From Kineosporia aurantiaca JCM 3230 (lineage in GTDB: Bacteria; Actinomycetota; Actinomycetes; Actinomycetales; Kineosporiaceae), in contig JODP01000027.1 in the NCBI GenBank assembly GCA_000719025.1, forward strand, positions 1 to 64,000: a stretch of 64,000 nucleotides of DNA. The letters are read 5' to 3'. Both the position numbers and the translations under genes were made by a program. Positions 16,072 through 24,711 of this stretch are shown here, in pieces. Each line of letters begins with the position of its first letter. Positions within the stretch are counted from its first letter, which is position 1. The notes below the pieces were generated by a model. That model was given only the letters and a program-made list of their open reading frames with translations, had not been told where the DNA came from and did not search any database.

Positions 16072-19000
16072 GTGCACCGTTGCGTCCACCATCTGACGTC
16101 CCGTCTGACTTCCCGTGCACCGGCGGGGTGGACCCTCGCCCTGACCCCGGCCGCAACGGGTGGGTTCCAGCGCGCAGCGAGCGCAGTGAACCTGGGGGAG
16201 GGGGCGCCGTCGTCGCCCGACCCCTTGTACGTTCCCCCGCCGAGCATGCCCATCGACGTCACCCCCCTTCTGCACTGGATCGCTCACCCCGGCACGGCAG
16301 ACGTGACCCTGCTGGTGGCTCTGATCGGGGCCGCCCTGGCCACGGGGGTGGCCCTGAAATGCCTGCCGGGCGGAGGCGTCCTGGAACGGTTGCGGCGCTG
16401 GCGCGAGCGCAGGATGGTCGACGGTGCGCAGGAGGTGGTCATCCGCGCCCCGCGCCTGGTTCAGCCGACCGGCGCCGCCCGCCTGTGGTCCCACCTGGCC
16501 GGACTGCTCAGGCGTTCGGGCTGGCGCCGGCTGATCTACGGAACCCCGCACGTGGCCCTGGAATACCGCTGGCACGCTCGCGAACTGGTCATCGTGCTCT
16601 GGGTGCCCGGCTTCGTGCCGGTCCAGGACGTGGCCGCAGCCGTGCGGGCCGCCTGGCCCGGAGCCTCGGCGCAGATCCGCCCGGCCAGCGCCCCACTGCC
16701 GCCCACCTTGATACCCACCCCCTCATACGCCTCCCCGGATGCGCCGGGTTCGCCGGCTGCCTCCCGCGGACGCCGCGAGCGCGTCCACGCCGACCCGGGC
16801 GCCAAGGTCGTTCACGAGGCGGGCGTCGTGCTGACCCCGGTCATGCCCGAGTGGTACCCGGTCACCTCCACCGAGCAGACCGGGGAGGACCCGCTGCGAG
16901 CGGTCATCGAGGTCGGCACGCGGCTGGCGCCGCAGGAACACGCCTGCGTCCAGATCCTCGCGCGGCCCGCCGATACCCGCCGTAGCAACAACGTCCGCTC
17001 CGGCGTCGTCTCCGGCGTGAGCGGCATCGTCACCGCCGACGCCGTGGCCCGGATCGCCACGACGGTGATCATCGCCGTCATCGACATCGTCCTGGACGTC
17101 ATCAGCAACATCGTTGCCATCCTGCTCGGCGGATCGTCCCCACGATCCACCGCGTCCACCCGATCGACCAGCCCGGCCACCACCCGGCCGTCCCCGCGCG
17201 GGACCTCGATCCCGGGGCAGCGCCCGCTGCCGGGATACACAGCCCGGACCGGGAACCCCCACCACGACCGCGCCGGCCGGCTGGCCGTGGAGAAAACCGC
17301 CGGGCCCCAGTGGGTGCTCGGTGTCCAGGTCGCCGTCGCCACCGTCCAGACCAGCGCCGGCCCCCTCTCCAGCAAGGAGGAGCACAAAGTTCGGCAGCAT
17401 CTGGGGTCGCGCGTGCGCGCGCTGGTCGCGGCTCTGGGCGTCCACGACCCCCAGAGCCTGCCGAACCGGCTGCGCTCGATCCGGCTGTCCAGGCCCGGGG
17501 CCGCCCTGGACGGCCGGCGCCTGCGGCACGGATTCGCCGCCTCCACCGCCGAGGTCGCCGCCCTGGCCGGCCTGCCCACCGACCTGGCCGTGCCCGGCCT
17601 GGACCGGGCCCGCGCCCGATCGGTGCCACCGTCGGTGAAAGTCCCCAGCGGCGGCCGCAACACGAAAGTCCTCGGCCGGTCGCTGGAGACCGGTCACGCG
17701 GTGGCGCTGAGTGCCGAGGACGCCCGCCAGCACCTGCACGTGATGGGCAGCACCGGCACCGGCAAATCGACCCTGCTGTCCCATCAGATCCTGGACGACA
17801 TCCGCTCCGGGCGCGGGGTGGTGCTGATCGACCCCAAGGGGGACCTGGCCCTGGACGTGCTGGCCCGCTTCCCCGCCCAGCACCTGCACCGGCTCCTCGT
17901 CATCGACCCCGACCTGCCCCGCGGCAGCGCCTACTTCAACCCGCTGGACACCCACGGGGGCGTACCGGCCGACGTCGTCGTGGACAACATCGGCTCCATC
18001 TTCTCCGCCCTCTACCACCCGCACTGGGGGCCCCGGATGGACGACGCCCTGCGCGTGGCCTGCCTGACCCTGATGCGCAGGCCCAACCCCGCCCTCGTGA
18101 ACGTGACCCAGCTGTTCACCGACCAGCAGTACCGCAAGCAGTTCACCCGCGGCCTGTCCGACCCCGAGGGCCTGTCCGGGTTCTGGTCCACCTACGAGGC
18201 CAGTTCCGAGCAACTGCAGATGCAGACCATCTCCCCGGTCCTGGCCCGGCTGCGCTCGCTCATGCTGCGCGACTTCATCCGCCGCACCATCGGCGGCAGC
18301 ACCTCCTCCTTCGACATGCGTGCCGTCCTGGACGGCGGCGTCCTGATCGCCCGGCTGCCCAAAGGCCACCTGGGCGAGCACGCTGCGCGCCTGCTCGGCT
18401 CGCTCCTGCTGGCCTCGGTGTGGCAGGCCGCGCTGGCCCGCTCCTCCACCCCCGAACCCCAGCGCCGTGACGCCAGCTGTTACGTCGACGAAGCCCACGG
18501 CGTCCTCAATCTCAGCGACAACGTCGGTGACCTGCTCGCCGAGGCCCGCGGCTATCACCTCTCGTTCGTGCTGGCCCACCAGCACCTGGACCAGCTGTCC
18601 CGGGAGATGCAGAAGGGCCTGTCGGCCAACGCCCGCAACAAGATCTTCTTCACCATGTCTCCCGATGACGCCCAGCAGCTGGCCCGGCACACCGAGCCGG
18701 AACTGGAGGCGGACGATCTCAGCCGCCTGGACGCCTATGTGGCCGCGGCCCGCCTGGTCGTCAACGGCGGTGAGACCCCGGCCTTCACCTTGCGCACGCG
18801 CCCGCCCTCAGCACCGGGCTCGGGTGGCATCGACCTGGCGGCGTTGCGCACGGCCGTGGCCGCCGCCACCCCTGCGCCCGTCATCCCCGGGACACCGGAC
18901 GGGCCGACCGCATCAGCCGCGTCGGAACGGACGCCGTTGGGCGCCTACTACCGGGACGTCGAGCACGTCGAGGAGGAGTGGGGAGAGGCCGAGAACGGGG

Positions 19001-19113
19001 TCGGGCAGGAGCCGGGCCAGGGCCGGGCTACCCCCGGGCGGTCCTCGGGCGCCTCGCAACGCCCGCAAGGCAACCCTGTTGGGAAGAAACCGCAGGTCAG
19101 GAGGCACCAGTGA
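16072..19113 (+). CDS. TraG/VirD4-like conjugative transfer ATPase
   Basis: A 1013-aa protein. The start is GTG 16072, six bases after AAGGAG (16060-16065); the ATG at 16057 would lie upstream of that site. There is a membrane helix at about residues 80-100, the domain shared with the 13558 gene (about 120-215), and a second hydrophobic segment near residues 315-350. A RecA-like motor domain follows, with Walker A GSTGTGKST at 559-567, Walker B VVLIDPKGD near 583-591, and VDEAHG at 805-810, the TraG/TraD C-terminal signature. It should drive DNA into a type IV-like channel. Translation of the next gene is coupled through a 4-bp overlap. Confidence 0.88.
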   Translation: MHRCVHHLTSRLTSRAPAGWTLALTPAATGGFQRAASAVNLGEGAPSSPDPLYVPPPSMPIDVTPLLHWIAHPGTADVTLLVALIGAALATGVALKCLPGGGVLERLRRWRERRMVDGAQEVVIRAPRLVQPTGAARLWSHLAGLLRRSGWRRLIYGTPHVALEYRWHARELVIVLWVPGFVPVQDVAAAVRAAWPGASAQIRPASAPLPPTLIPTPSYASPDAPGSPAASRGRRERVHADPGAKVVHEAGVVLTPVMPEWYPVTSTEQTGEDPLRAVIEVGTRLAPQEHACVQILARPADTRRSNNVRSGVVSGVSGIVTADAVARIATTVIIAVIDIVLDVISNIVAILLGGSSPRSTASTRSTSPATTRPSPRGTSIPGQRPLPGYTARTGNPHHDRAGRLAVEKTAGPQWVLGVQVAVATVQTSAGPLSSKEEHKVRQHLGSRVRALVAALGVHDPQSLPNRLRSIRLSRPGAALDGRRLRHGFAASTAEVAALAGLPTDLAVPGLDRARARSVPPSVKVPSGGRNTKVLGRSLETGHAVALSAEDARQHLHVMGSTGTGKSTLLSHQILDDIRSGRGVVLIDPKGDLALDVLARFPAQHLHRLLVIDPDLPRGSAYFNPLDTHGGVPADVVVDNIGSIFSALYHPHWGPRMDDALRVACLTLMRRPNPALVNVTQLFTDQQYRKQFTRGLSDPEGLSGFWSTYEASSEQLQMQTISPVLARLRSLMLRDFIRRTIGGSTSSFDMRAVLDGGVLIARLPKGHLGEHAARLLGSLLLASVWQAALARSSTPEPQRRDASCYVDEAHGVLNLSDNVGDLLAEARGYHLSFVLAHQHLDQLSREMQKGLSANARNKIFFTMSPDDAQQLARHTEPELEADDLSRLDAYVAAARLVVNGGETPAFTLRTRPPSAPGSGGIDLAALRTAVAAATPAPVIPGTPDGPTASAASERTPLGAYYRDVEHVEEEWGEAENGVGQEPGQGRATPGRSSGASQRPQGNPVGKKPQVRRHQ

Positions 19114-20258
19114 GTCCAACCCAGGACGATCCCTCACCCCGGCTATCCCTTAAAGGGGATATTTGCCTACCGGGGGAGGGCGACACCGGGCGCGCACACC
19201 CGTGCCTCGACCGACGGCATCCGGACGGCCCACCGGTCCGAGCAACGTCCTCCAGGGCGTGGTCAGCCGCCCGCCCAGCCTCCAACCGGGCACGCCGGAC
19301 GGTGACGTCCTACCTGCCGCGCGCCTCCACCCTGCAACCGCGCGACCAGGCGATCCTGGACCTGCTGGGAGAGCATCAGACGCTCACCACACCGCAGATC
19401 GCCGCCGTCCTGTTCAACGCGCCGAAAACCGCCAGCAACCGCCTCTACCGGCTGCGCGAGCACGGCTGGCTGGAGTGCTTCCAGCGCACCCTCGGGCGCC
19501 GGCGGCTGCCCGCGCACTGGGTACTCGGTGCCCTCGGTGAACGCTGGGTCGCCGCGTCCCGCCAGGAGCCGGTCACCGGGCCACGGGCCCTGGCCCGCCG
19601 CATGGAAAAAATCGCGGCGAGCGCGATCATCCTGCACGACGACGGACAGCGTCAGGTGTTCATCGACCTGTTGCGCGCGGCCCGGGCTTCAGGCGCGCCT
19701 CCTGGCCCGTACGACGAACCCGGCGGGCGCGTCCACATGCGCCTGGCACGCTGGTGGTCGCCCACCCACACCGCCTCCTTCTTCGCCCAGCGCATCCATC
19801 CCGACGGGCACGGCGTCTGGCAGGAACACCACCCGGGGCGCGATCAAGCGGTGCAGGTGTCCTTCTTCCTGGAGTACGACCGCGGCACCGAGTCCTTGTC
19901 CGACCTGCTGGCCAAGATGCCGGCGTACGGTCAGCTGCAGCAGGTGGGCGACAGCCACGTGGTGCTGTTCTGGCTGGAGTCCACGGCCCGCGAGCGCCAC
20001 CTGTACCAGCGCTTGACCCGGGCCGGTCTGCCGCCTGGGCTGCAGGTGGCCACGACGGCGTCCTCACTGGCCTCGGCCGATCCGGACGGCCCGGCCGGGC
20101 GCGTCTGGCAGCTCGTCGTTCCTGAGCCTGACCTTGCTGCGGGGCCACCGGCCTTCCGGCTACGACTGGGTGAGCTGCCCCCTCTGACAGCTGCTGCCGG
20201 ACAGAGTCTGGGGCCTCCGACGCCGGACGAGGATCCTCTGCGCGCCTTGCTCTCGTGA
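19110..20258 (+). CDS. Replication-relaxation family protein
   Basis: A 382-aa protein beginning at GTG 19110 after AGGAGG, overlapping the ATPase stop (GTGA). Residues about 70-160 hold a winged helix: ILDLLGEHQTLTTPQIAAVL, then ASNRLYRLREHGWLE, the hallmark of the replication-relaxation family. A nuclease-like or structural C-terminal part includes VQVSFFLEYDRGTESLSDLL. Such genes regularly follow TraG-like ATPases in actinomycete plasmids and integrative elements, where a role in plasmid replication or transfer has been proposed. No relaxase or integrase is seen in the window. Confidence 0.85.
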   Translation: MSPTQDDPSPRLSLKGDICLPGEGDTGRAHPCLDRRHPDGPPVRATSSRAWSAARPASNRARRTVTSYLPRASTLQPRDQAILDLLGEHQTLTTPQIAAVLFNAPKTASNRLYRLREHGWLECFQRTLGRRRLPAHWVLGALGERWVAASRQEPVTGPRALARRMEKIAASAIILHDDGQRQVFIDLLRAARASGAPPGPYDEPGGRVHMRLARWWSPTHTASFFAQRIHPDGHGVWQEHHPGRDQAVQVSFFLEYDRGTESLSDLLAKMPAYGQLQQVGDSHVVLFWLESTARERHLYQRLTRAGLPPGLQVATTASSLASADPDGPAGRVWQLVVPEPDLAAGPPAFRLRLGELPPLTAAAGQSLGPPTPDEDPLRALLS

Positions 20259-20280
20259 CGTGAGATCCCGGACGCGGCAG

Positions 20281-20310
20281 AACCCCCAGGGGGCAACCCT
20301 CCTGGGGGTT
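20281..20310 (+). terminator. Hairpin terminator closing the transfer operon
   Basis: AACCCCCAGG (20281-20290) and CCTGGGGGTT (20301-20310) form a perfect 10-bp stem with a 10-base loop, 22 bp after the replication-relaxation stop. It is followed 14 bp later by the convergent DUF397 remnant. Confidence 0.8.
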
Positions 20311-20324
20311 CGGGGTTGGGTGGG

Positions 20325-20530
20325 TCAGCCGAGGAGGTGGTCGAACTCGTTCTTCTTCGCGCCGTCGAGGAAGGCCGCGATCTCGGAGCGCGTGAACGTC
20401 AGGACCGTGCCCTGCTTGTTCTTGCTGTTGAGTCGTCCAGCGTCATGGTCTGGGCTTGGTGACCCAGTCGTCGGCGTCCAGTTCCGTACCGGCCAGGGCC
20501 ACGTCGCAGACGTAGACGCTGACTTTCGAC
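20325..20530 (-). pseudogene. DUF397 protein remnant with internal frameshift
   Basis: One minus-strand frame reads VYVCDVALAGTELDADDWVT. A shifted frame then gives LNSKNKQGTVLTFTRSEI followed by AAFLDGAKKNEFDHLLG at the C-terminus. Joined together they match the usual DUF397 order: C-EVALAG, then RDSK-GPVL-FT, then AF-GAK-GEFDHL. The break lies near 20450. The WrKSSySg N-terminus is missing, and the sequence runs directly into a LysR remnant upstream. Confidence 0.6.
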
Positions 20531-20534
20531 CGCG

Positions 20535-20804
20535 ATTGCCCGGCGGCCTGGGCGTCCTCCACCGCGGCGTCCCTGCGCAGGTCGAGGCGGCGGACAAACG
20601 TGAGCAGACCGTGACCGGCGGCCGTCAGCTCGAGGGATCGAGTCGCCGGATGAGCAGGCTCACCCCCACGACGCGGTCCAAGGCCTGGATCGCTCGTGGG
20701 AGCGCCGGCTGGGAGATCAGCAGGCGCTCGGCGGTGCGGGTGAGGTTGTGTTCCTCCGCCACGGCCACGAAACAGCGCAGCTGCCGCGGACCAGGGCTGG
20801 TCAT
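20535..20804 (-). pseudogene. LysR-family regulator remnant, frameshifted and truncated
   Basis: From ATG 20804 the minus strand codes a LysR HTH: RQLRCFVAVAEEHNLTRTAE, then SQPALPRAIQALDRVVGVSL and LIRR. That frame stops near 20640. In the next frame the family sequence continues TRSLELTAAGHGLLTFVRR, so one base was gained or lost at about 20640. The effector-binding domain is absent, replaced by a DUF397 fragment. The gene is divergent from an SDR pseudogene at 20932, which was probably its target. Confidence 0.7.
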
Positions 20805-20931
20805 GAACGGTTGACTCCTTGCTCGGTATGCCCGCACTGCAGGGTACGATAAGCACCCACTCGGCCTTGGATCTGCCTCAGACCCCTGAGCATGCTGGTT
20901 ATTTTTTCCGGCACGACTTTCAGGAGTACAG

Positions 20932-21320
20932 ATGGCCCCCGCGGTTCTCGTCACCGGCAGCTCGTCCGGGTTCGGCCACGGGGCTGTGGCCAAGTTCCTG
21001 GCCGAGGGCTGGAATGTCGTTGCCGCCCTGCGTGATCCCGCTCGTTGGACCGGTGAAATCTCCGAGCAGCTCCTCGTCCATCCCCTCGACGTCCGGGACA
21101 AGGACGCGGCACAAGCCTCGGTGGCGGTTGCGGTCGACCATTTCGGCGGGCTCGATGTAGTGGTGAACAACGCTGGGATCGGCTTGTTCCCGGTGTTCGA
21201 GGCAACCTCCGAAACGGTCATGCAGGAGGTGTTCGAGACCAATGTGTTCGCGACGATCCGGCTCATCCGTGGGCGTTGCCGGCGTTCCGCGCTCAGGGCG
21301 CCGGTCTTTGGTGTCGCAGT
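20932..21320 (+). pseudogene. Short-chain dehydrogenase, truncated and frameshifted
   Basis: It starts at ATG 20932 after AGGAG with a classic Rossmann N-terminus (VLVTGSSSGFGHG) and NNAG motif (DVVVNNAGIGLFPVFEA). The frame departs from the family after ETNVFATIRLIR at about 21265. In another frame WALPAFRAQGAGL continues the SDR for a few residues and then is lost. The catalytic Ser-Tyr-Lys region is missing, so the product cannot be active. The rest up to 21573 shows nothing recognisable. Confidence 0.7.
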
Positions 21321-21573
21321 CAAGGCGGGCCGGCGCTGGGCAGTCAACCGGGCTGATCGCGCGCCGCGCACCACCTCCCCATCAGATCGCGAGTGGCTCC
21401 CGGTTACTCACGGTTCGGGAAATGCCTGGACGTGTCGCCACCCCCATCTCAGGGTGTAGTGGTAGCTTGCCATGGGCAAGACACGGCGAGCATTCTTGCG
21501 GTATGAATGCGGCGCAAACGCAAATTGCGTCGGTTCAGTGGTACAACTGCAGCGTGCGAGAAAAGTGTGGCCC

Positions 21574-22446
21574 ATGAGCGACCCGACGAACCCGGTGGTT
21601 AGCAGGGCGGAACTGAGCGGTCGGCTGCGGCAGTTGCGCGTTCAGGCCGGCCAGACGTTGGAGGATGCTGCGGACGTCTTGGAGGTTTCGGCTGCAACGG
21701 TGAGCAGGATTGAGACGGGTCAACGCGTCCCCCGCGCCCGGGATGTGCGGGAATTGGCCCGGGCGTTCGGGGCGGACGAGGCCGAGGTCGAGCGCCTAGC
21801 CGGTCTGGTTCAGCGGTCCCGGGAGCCGGGATGGTGGGAGAAGTACAGCGAGGTCGATGACGATTACGCGAGATTCATTGCGTACGAGGAGGCAGCCACC
21901 GGGATCGACCAGTTCGAGGTCATCAGTATTCCGGCGCTGTTGCAGACGGCTGACTACGGCCGAGACTATTTGAACAAGTTGCTTGATTTGTACAACCAAA
22001 AGCGACCGAGCGCGGCTCAGGTGACGCAGCGGATCCAGATTCGTGGGGTCCGGCAGGAACACCTACTGGCTCGCTCGGATGTGCGCTTCCGCGTGATCTT
22101 GCGCGAGGAATGCCTTGCTCTTGAGGTCGGTGGCCCGCAGGTGATGCGCGCGCAACTGTCCTTTTTGTTGGAGGCCACTCGGTGGCCGGTGCTCGACCTT
22201 CGGGTCCTGCCCAAGCTGCCGGCCTCGGAGAGCCTGCTCGGCGCCTTGTCGGCATTCACCCTGCTCCGCCTCCCGCAAGTGCAGATCTCGGACGTGGTCT
22301 ACATGGATAACTTGCAAGGTCAATTTTTTCTCGAAGAGGAAGGGCCCGTCCAGCGGCACGAGCACTTCTTCAAGCATTTCTGGGGTCAGACCTTGGACCC
22401 GGACCGGTCGAAGGCGTTCATAGCAGCCAAGCTTCGGGAATTCTGA
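21574..22446 (+). CDS. XRE-family regulator with DUF5753 domain
   Basis: A 290-aa protein, start ATG 21574 (MSDPTNPVVSRAEL). Residues about 10-65 hold an XRE HTH (LRQLRVQAGQTLEDAADVLE, then VSAATVSRIETGQ). The rest is DUF5753: SIPALLQTADYGRDYL, RQEHLLARSDVRFRVILREE, ALEVGGPQVM and LPQVQISDVVYMDN. It is intact, unlike the two other regulators of related kind in the window. A DUF397 gene follows 52 bp downstream, the standard partner; such pairs have been described as regulatory or toxin-antitoxin-like modules in streptomycetes. Confidence 0.93.
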   Translation: MSDPTNPVVSRAELSGRLRQLRVQAGQTLEDAADVLEVSAATVSRIETGQRVPRARDVRELARAFGADEAEVERLAGLVQRSREPGWWEKYSEVDDDYARFIAYEEAATGIDQFEVISIPALLQTADYGRDYLNKLLDLYNQKRPSAAQVTQRIQIRGVRQEHLLARSDVRFRVILREECLALEVGGPQVMRAQLSFLLEATRWPVLDLRVLPKLPASESLLGALSAFTLLRLPQVQISDVVYMDNLQGQFFLEEEGPVQRHEHFFKHFWGQTLDPDRSKAFIAAKLREF

Positions 22447-22498
22447 CGGATCCCGGTTGGCGGTAGGTGTCCGGCTATAGGAGTTGATTGGAGTAGGA

Positions 22499-22711
22499 GT
22501 GCATGAGCCCGACCTCGCGGATCTTTCCTGGCGTAAGTCGTCGTTCTCCGGGGTGAACGGCTGCGTCGAGTCCGCGGTCACATCGGAGGGGTGGGTGGCG
22601 GTACGGGATTCAAAGCACCCGGAAGCCGGACATCAACTTTACACCCGACAGGAATGGACAGCCTTCCTGGCCGGTGTGCGGAACAACGAGTTCGACTACT
22701 TCACAGACTAG
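22499..22711 (+). CDS. DUF397 protein, partner of the XRE regulator
   Basis: A 70-aa protein with the full family signature: LSWRKSSFSGVNGCVESAV, VAVRDSKHPE and WTAFLAGVRNNEFDYF. GTG 22499 is chosen, five bases after GGAG at 22490; the upstream TTG 22484 directly abuts another AGGAG and is less likely. It sits immediately behind the XRE gene and probably shares its promoter. The biochemical function of DUF397 is unknown. Confidence 0.9.
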   Translation: MHEPDLADLSWRKSSFSGVNGCVESAVTSEGWVAVRDSKHPEAGHQLYTRQEWTAFLAGVRNNEFDYFTD

Positions 22712-23351
22712 TCGACAGAGCGTTGACAGCGTGGCGGTGCGGAAGGTGACCCCTTCGGGCCGCCACGCTCCGCACTTTGCCGATGCAGAGCCAACCGCCC
22801 AGCCCTCGAAATCAGCGATTCAGGCTTAACAGTCAGCCGCGAGAAGAACGGTTCTCGACATCGCCCGGATGCGGGTCGTGCAGAGCGCCGCCAAGTCCTT
22901 GCTCGGTCGCCGCTTCTGTCAGGCTGCCGGTTGTGACACGTGCGGTACTCCGAGCAGACCTTGAACTTTGGCCCGTAGCTCTTTCAACCGCGTTGTCTAC
23001 TAATATTCTACGACGCAACAAGCGCTGAACGGTGCCCTACGGTGGGCGGGTGGCCCACGGTTTGGCCGGGTAAGTGGGGTCGCCCCTCCTGGCCGTTCAG
23101 CAATAGCTTGCCAACCACAACATTCGCAGTGCATGGTTGCATTGAGAATATTGAGGAAGCGCAAATGGTTCCTCCCGGACGATCAAACTTAAGTGATGTA
23201 CCGGAGAATTCTGAATGAGCCGGAGGTCCGGAGGCCATTCTTGAAGGTCGGGCGGACGCCCAGGGGTCAGAAAGCAAACAGGTGGGAAATCGGAAAAGAC
23301 TTTTCTGCGGGTGGGCTAATGAATGATACACCTCATGGACAGGGGAGAAGC
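22712..23351. other. Intergenic region between two DUF397 genes
   Basis: About 640 bp without a supported gene. A short imperfect palindrome (GTGGGCGGGTGGCCCAC) lies near 23042. AGGGGAGAAG precedes the interrupted DUF397 start at 23352. Confidence 0.4.
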
Positions 23352-23403
23352 GTGTCTGGGTTTGATGTCACAAAGCTGTCGTGGCATAAGTCGTTATTGA
23401 ACT
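23352..23403 (+). pseudogene. DUF397 gene interrupted by an IS element
   Basis: A good ribosome-binding site (GGGGAG) leads to GTG 23352 and the peptide VSGFDVTKLSWHKS, the start of a DUF397 protein (family LsWrKSSySg). The match stops after HKS, at about 23393, and a stop comes at 23401. A DDE transposase gene lies directly behind on the other strand. No DUF397 C-terminus is found on its far side, so the insertion was followed by loss of the 3' part. Confidence 0.65.
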
Positions 23404-24250
23404 GATGTCATCCTGGCGAATCAGTCTGCGAGGATAAGGGTTTGAATGGCCTTGACCAGGTTGGTGGAGTCGCTGGGGCTGGAGCGGATCTTGCGCAGGA
23501 TGCGCCAGTTCTTCAGCTGGGAGTTGGCACGTTCGCCGATGGCCCGGATGCGGGCATGGGCGGTGTTGGCGGCCTTCTGACCTGCTGAAAGTGGCTTCAT
23601 CTTTTTCGTGGCCGGGTCCTGGCGGCGACTTCGTGGCGGGGTCCGGACGTTGTCGGGCGAGCCTTGGTAGGCGGTGTCGGCGAAGGCCATCACCTCGGCC
23701 CGGTCCAGGGCGGCGAGGATGTCGTGGTGGCGAGCGGCCCTGATGTCGTGCACCGAGCCAGGCAGCGCGGGTGAGACCCAGATCAGCCGGCCCGCTGGGT
23801 CGGCCAGGACCTGGACGTTCACGCCGTGGGCTTTCCATTTCCCGCTGTAGAACGGCCGGTCTCGTTTCGAGGCCATCATGACCCGGTCGATGCGCAGCAG
23901 GCTGCCGTCCAGGATCACGAATGCCTTGCCCCGGGCCACCTCAATTGCCTGCTCGAGCGTGGGAGCTATGGCGGCCAGGAGGTCGATGCCCTCGCGGGCG
24001 TACCGGTAGACGGTGCGGATCCCGATGCCGAAGCCGCAGGCCAGATCGGCGTAGGTCTCACCTTTGCGCAGGTAGGCCAGGACCAGCAGCGCCTGCCGGC
24101 CAGGCTCGAGTCGGCGCCAGCGTGAGCCCATCTCCCGACGGGCTCGGCGGATCGCTGCAGACAACAGATTCTAGGCGCGACTGGACACAGCCATGCCCGA
24201 CGGGTAGGAAAGCATGTGGAGCCCCTGGTGGTGCGGATGATCTAGACAAT
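23395..24250 (-). mobile_element. IS5-like (DDE_4) insertion sequence, ends approximate
   Basis: The element is defined by its transposase (23421-24164) and by the point where the DUF397 homology breaks off near 23395. I could not find convincing terminal inverted repeats; ATTG...CATCC occurs near both ends, but only as short matches. The right end is taken near 24250, before the ISKra4 remnant. Confidence 0.5.
23421..24164 (-). CDS. IS5-like DDE transposase
   Basis: A 247-aa transposase with an N-terminal helix-turn-helix (GRQALLVLAYLRKGETYADL) and a DDE_4 catalytic domain. The acidic residues are visible in FVILDGSLLRIDR, HDIRAARHHD with MAFADTAYQG, and IGERANSQLKNW. SGKWKAHGVNVQVLADPAGR is the usual block between the first two Asp. 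The frame is complete, so the enzyme may be active. It interrupts a DUF397 gene on the opposite strand. Confidence 0.9.
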   Translation of the reverse strand: MSAAIRRARREMGSRWRRLEPGRQALLVLAYLRKGETYADLACGFGIGIRTVYRYAREGIDLLAAIAPTLEQAIEVARGKAFVILDGSLLRIDRVMMASKRDRPFYSGKWKAHGVNVQVLADPAGRLIWVSPALPGSVHDIRAARHHDILAALDRAEVMAFADTAYQGSPDNVRTPPRSRRQDPATKKMKPLSAGQKAANTAHARIRAIGERANSQLKNWRILRKIRSSPSDSTNLVKAIQTLILAD

Positions 24251-24310
24251 CCCCGTCCTACCAGGGGTTCTTTCGCGTCCAGAGCCCGGGGTCAGGCACC
24301 AAGATCAGGA

Positions 24311-24520
24311 TGACAAGGGCTCATTGAAGGAGCCTGCCGCCATCTGGTCCAGGACCGGATGGACATCACCGGCGCCCGCTGGAGCCTGACCGGCGCAGAA
24401 ACCATCCCCACCCCCCGCGCCATCAACAGCACCGGACACCTGAGCGACTACTGGACCTACCGCACCACCGAGGAACGCCAACGAAACTACTCGAGCACCA
24501 GGCACAACCAGGCAGCCTGA
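24311..24520 (+). pseudogene. C-terminal remnant of an ISKra4-family transposase
   Basis: The plus strand reads GLIEGACRHLVQDRMDITGA, then RWSLTGAETIP, HLSDYWTYRTTEERQRNY, and a stop at 24518. The GVIEGACRHLVKDRMDITGARW block is typical of the C-terminal domain of ISKra4 transposases. The catalytic core upstream is gone. No gene is seen in 24521-24711. Confidence 0.7.
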
Positions 24521-24711
24521 TCAGCTCACCCGAAAGGACCCACACCCCTCGCTGATCATGCGGCTCAATGCGTGAGCGACGTATCAGGGACTGCAAGGGT
24601 TCACCGGCAACAGGTGAAACTTGACACTTGATTGGCGTTTATGTCTTTTGCTAACTTTGTCCACATTGCACTCTGTTCATAAACAGATGCTCGTCGCCTT
24701 CAAGGGGAATC

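Noticed and set aside
16723..18690. 655-codon minus-strand frame opposite the TraG-like ATPase
   Set aside because: It is rich in Gly/Gln/Val with no domain; Walker motifs and coupled neighbours establish the plus strand.
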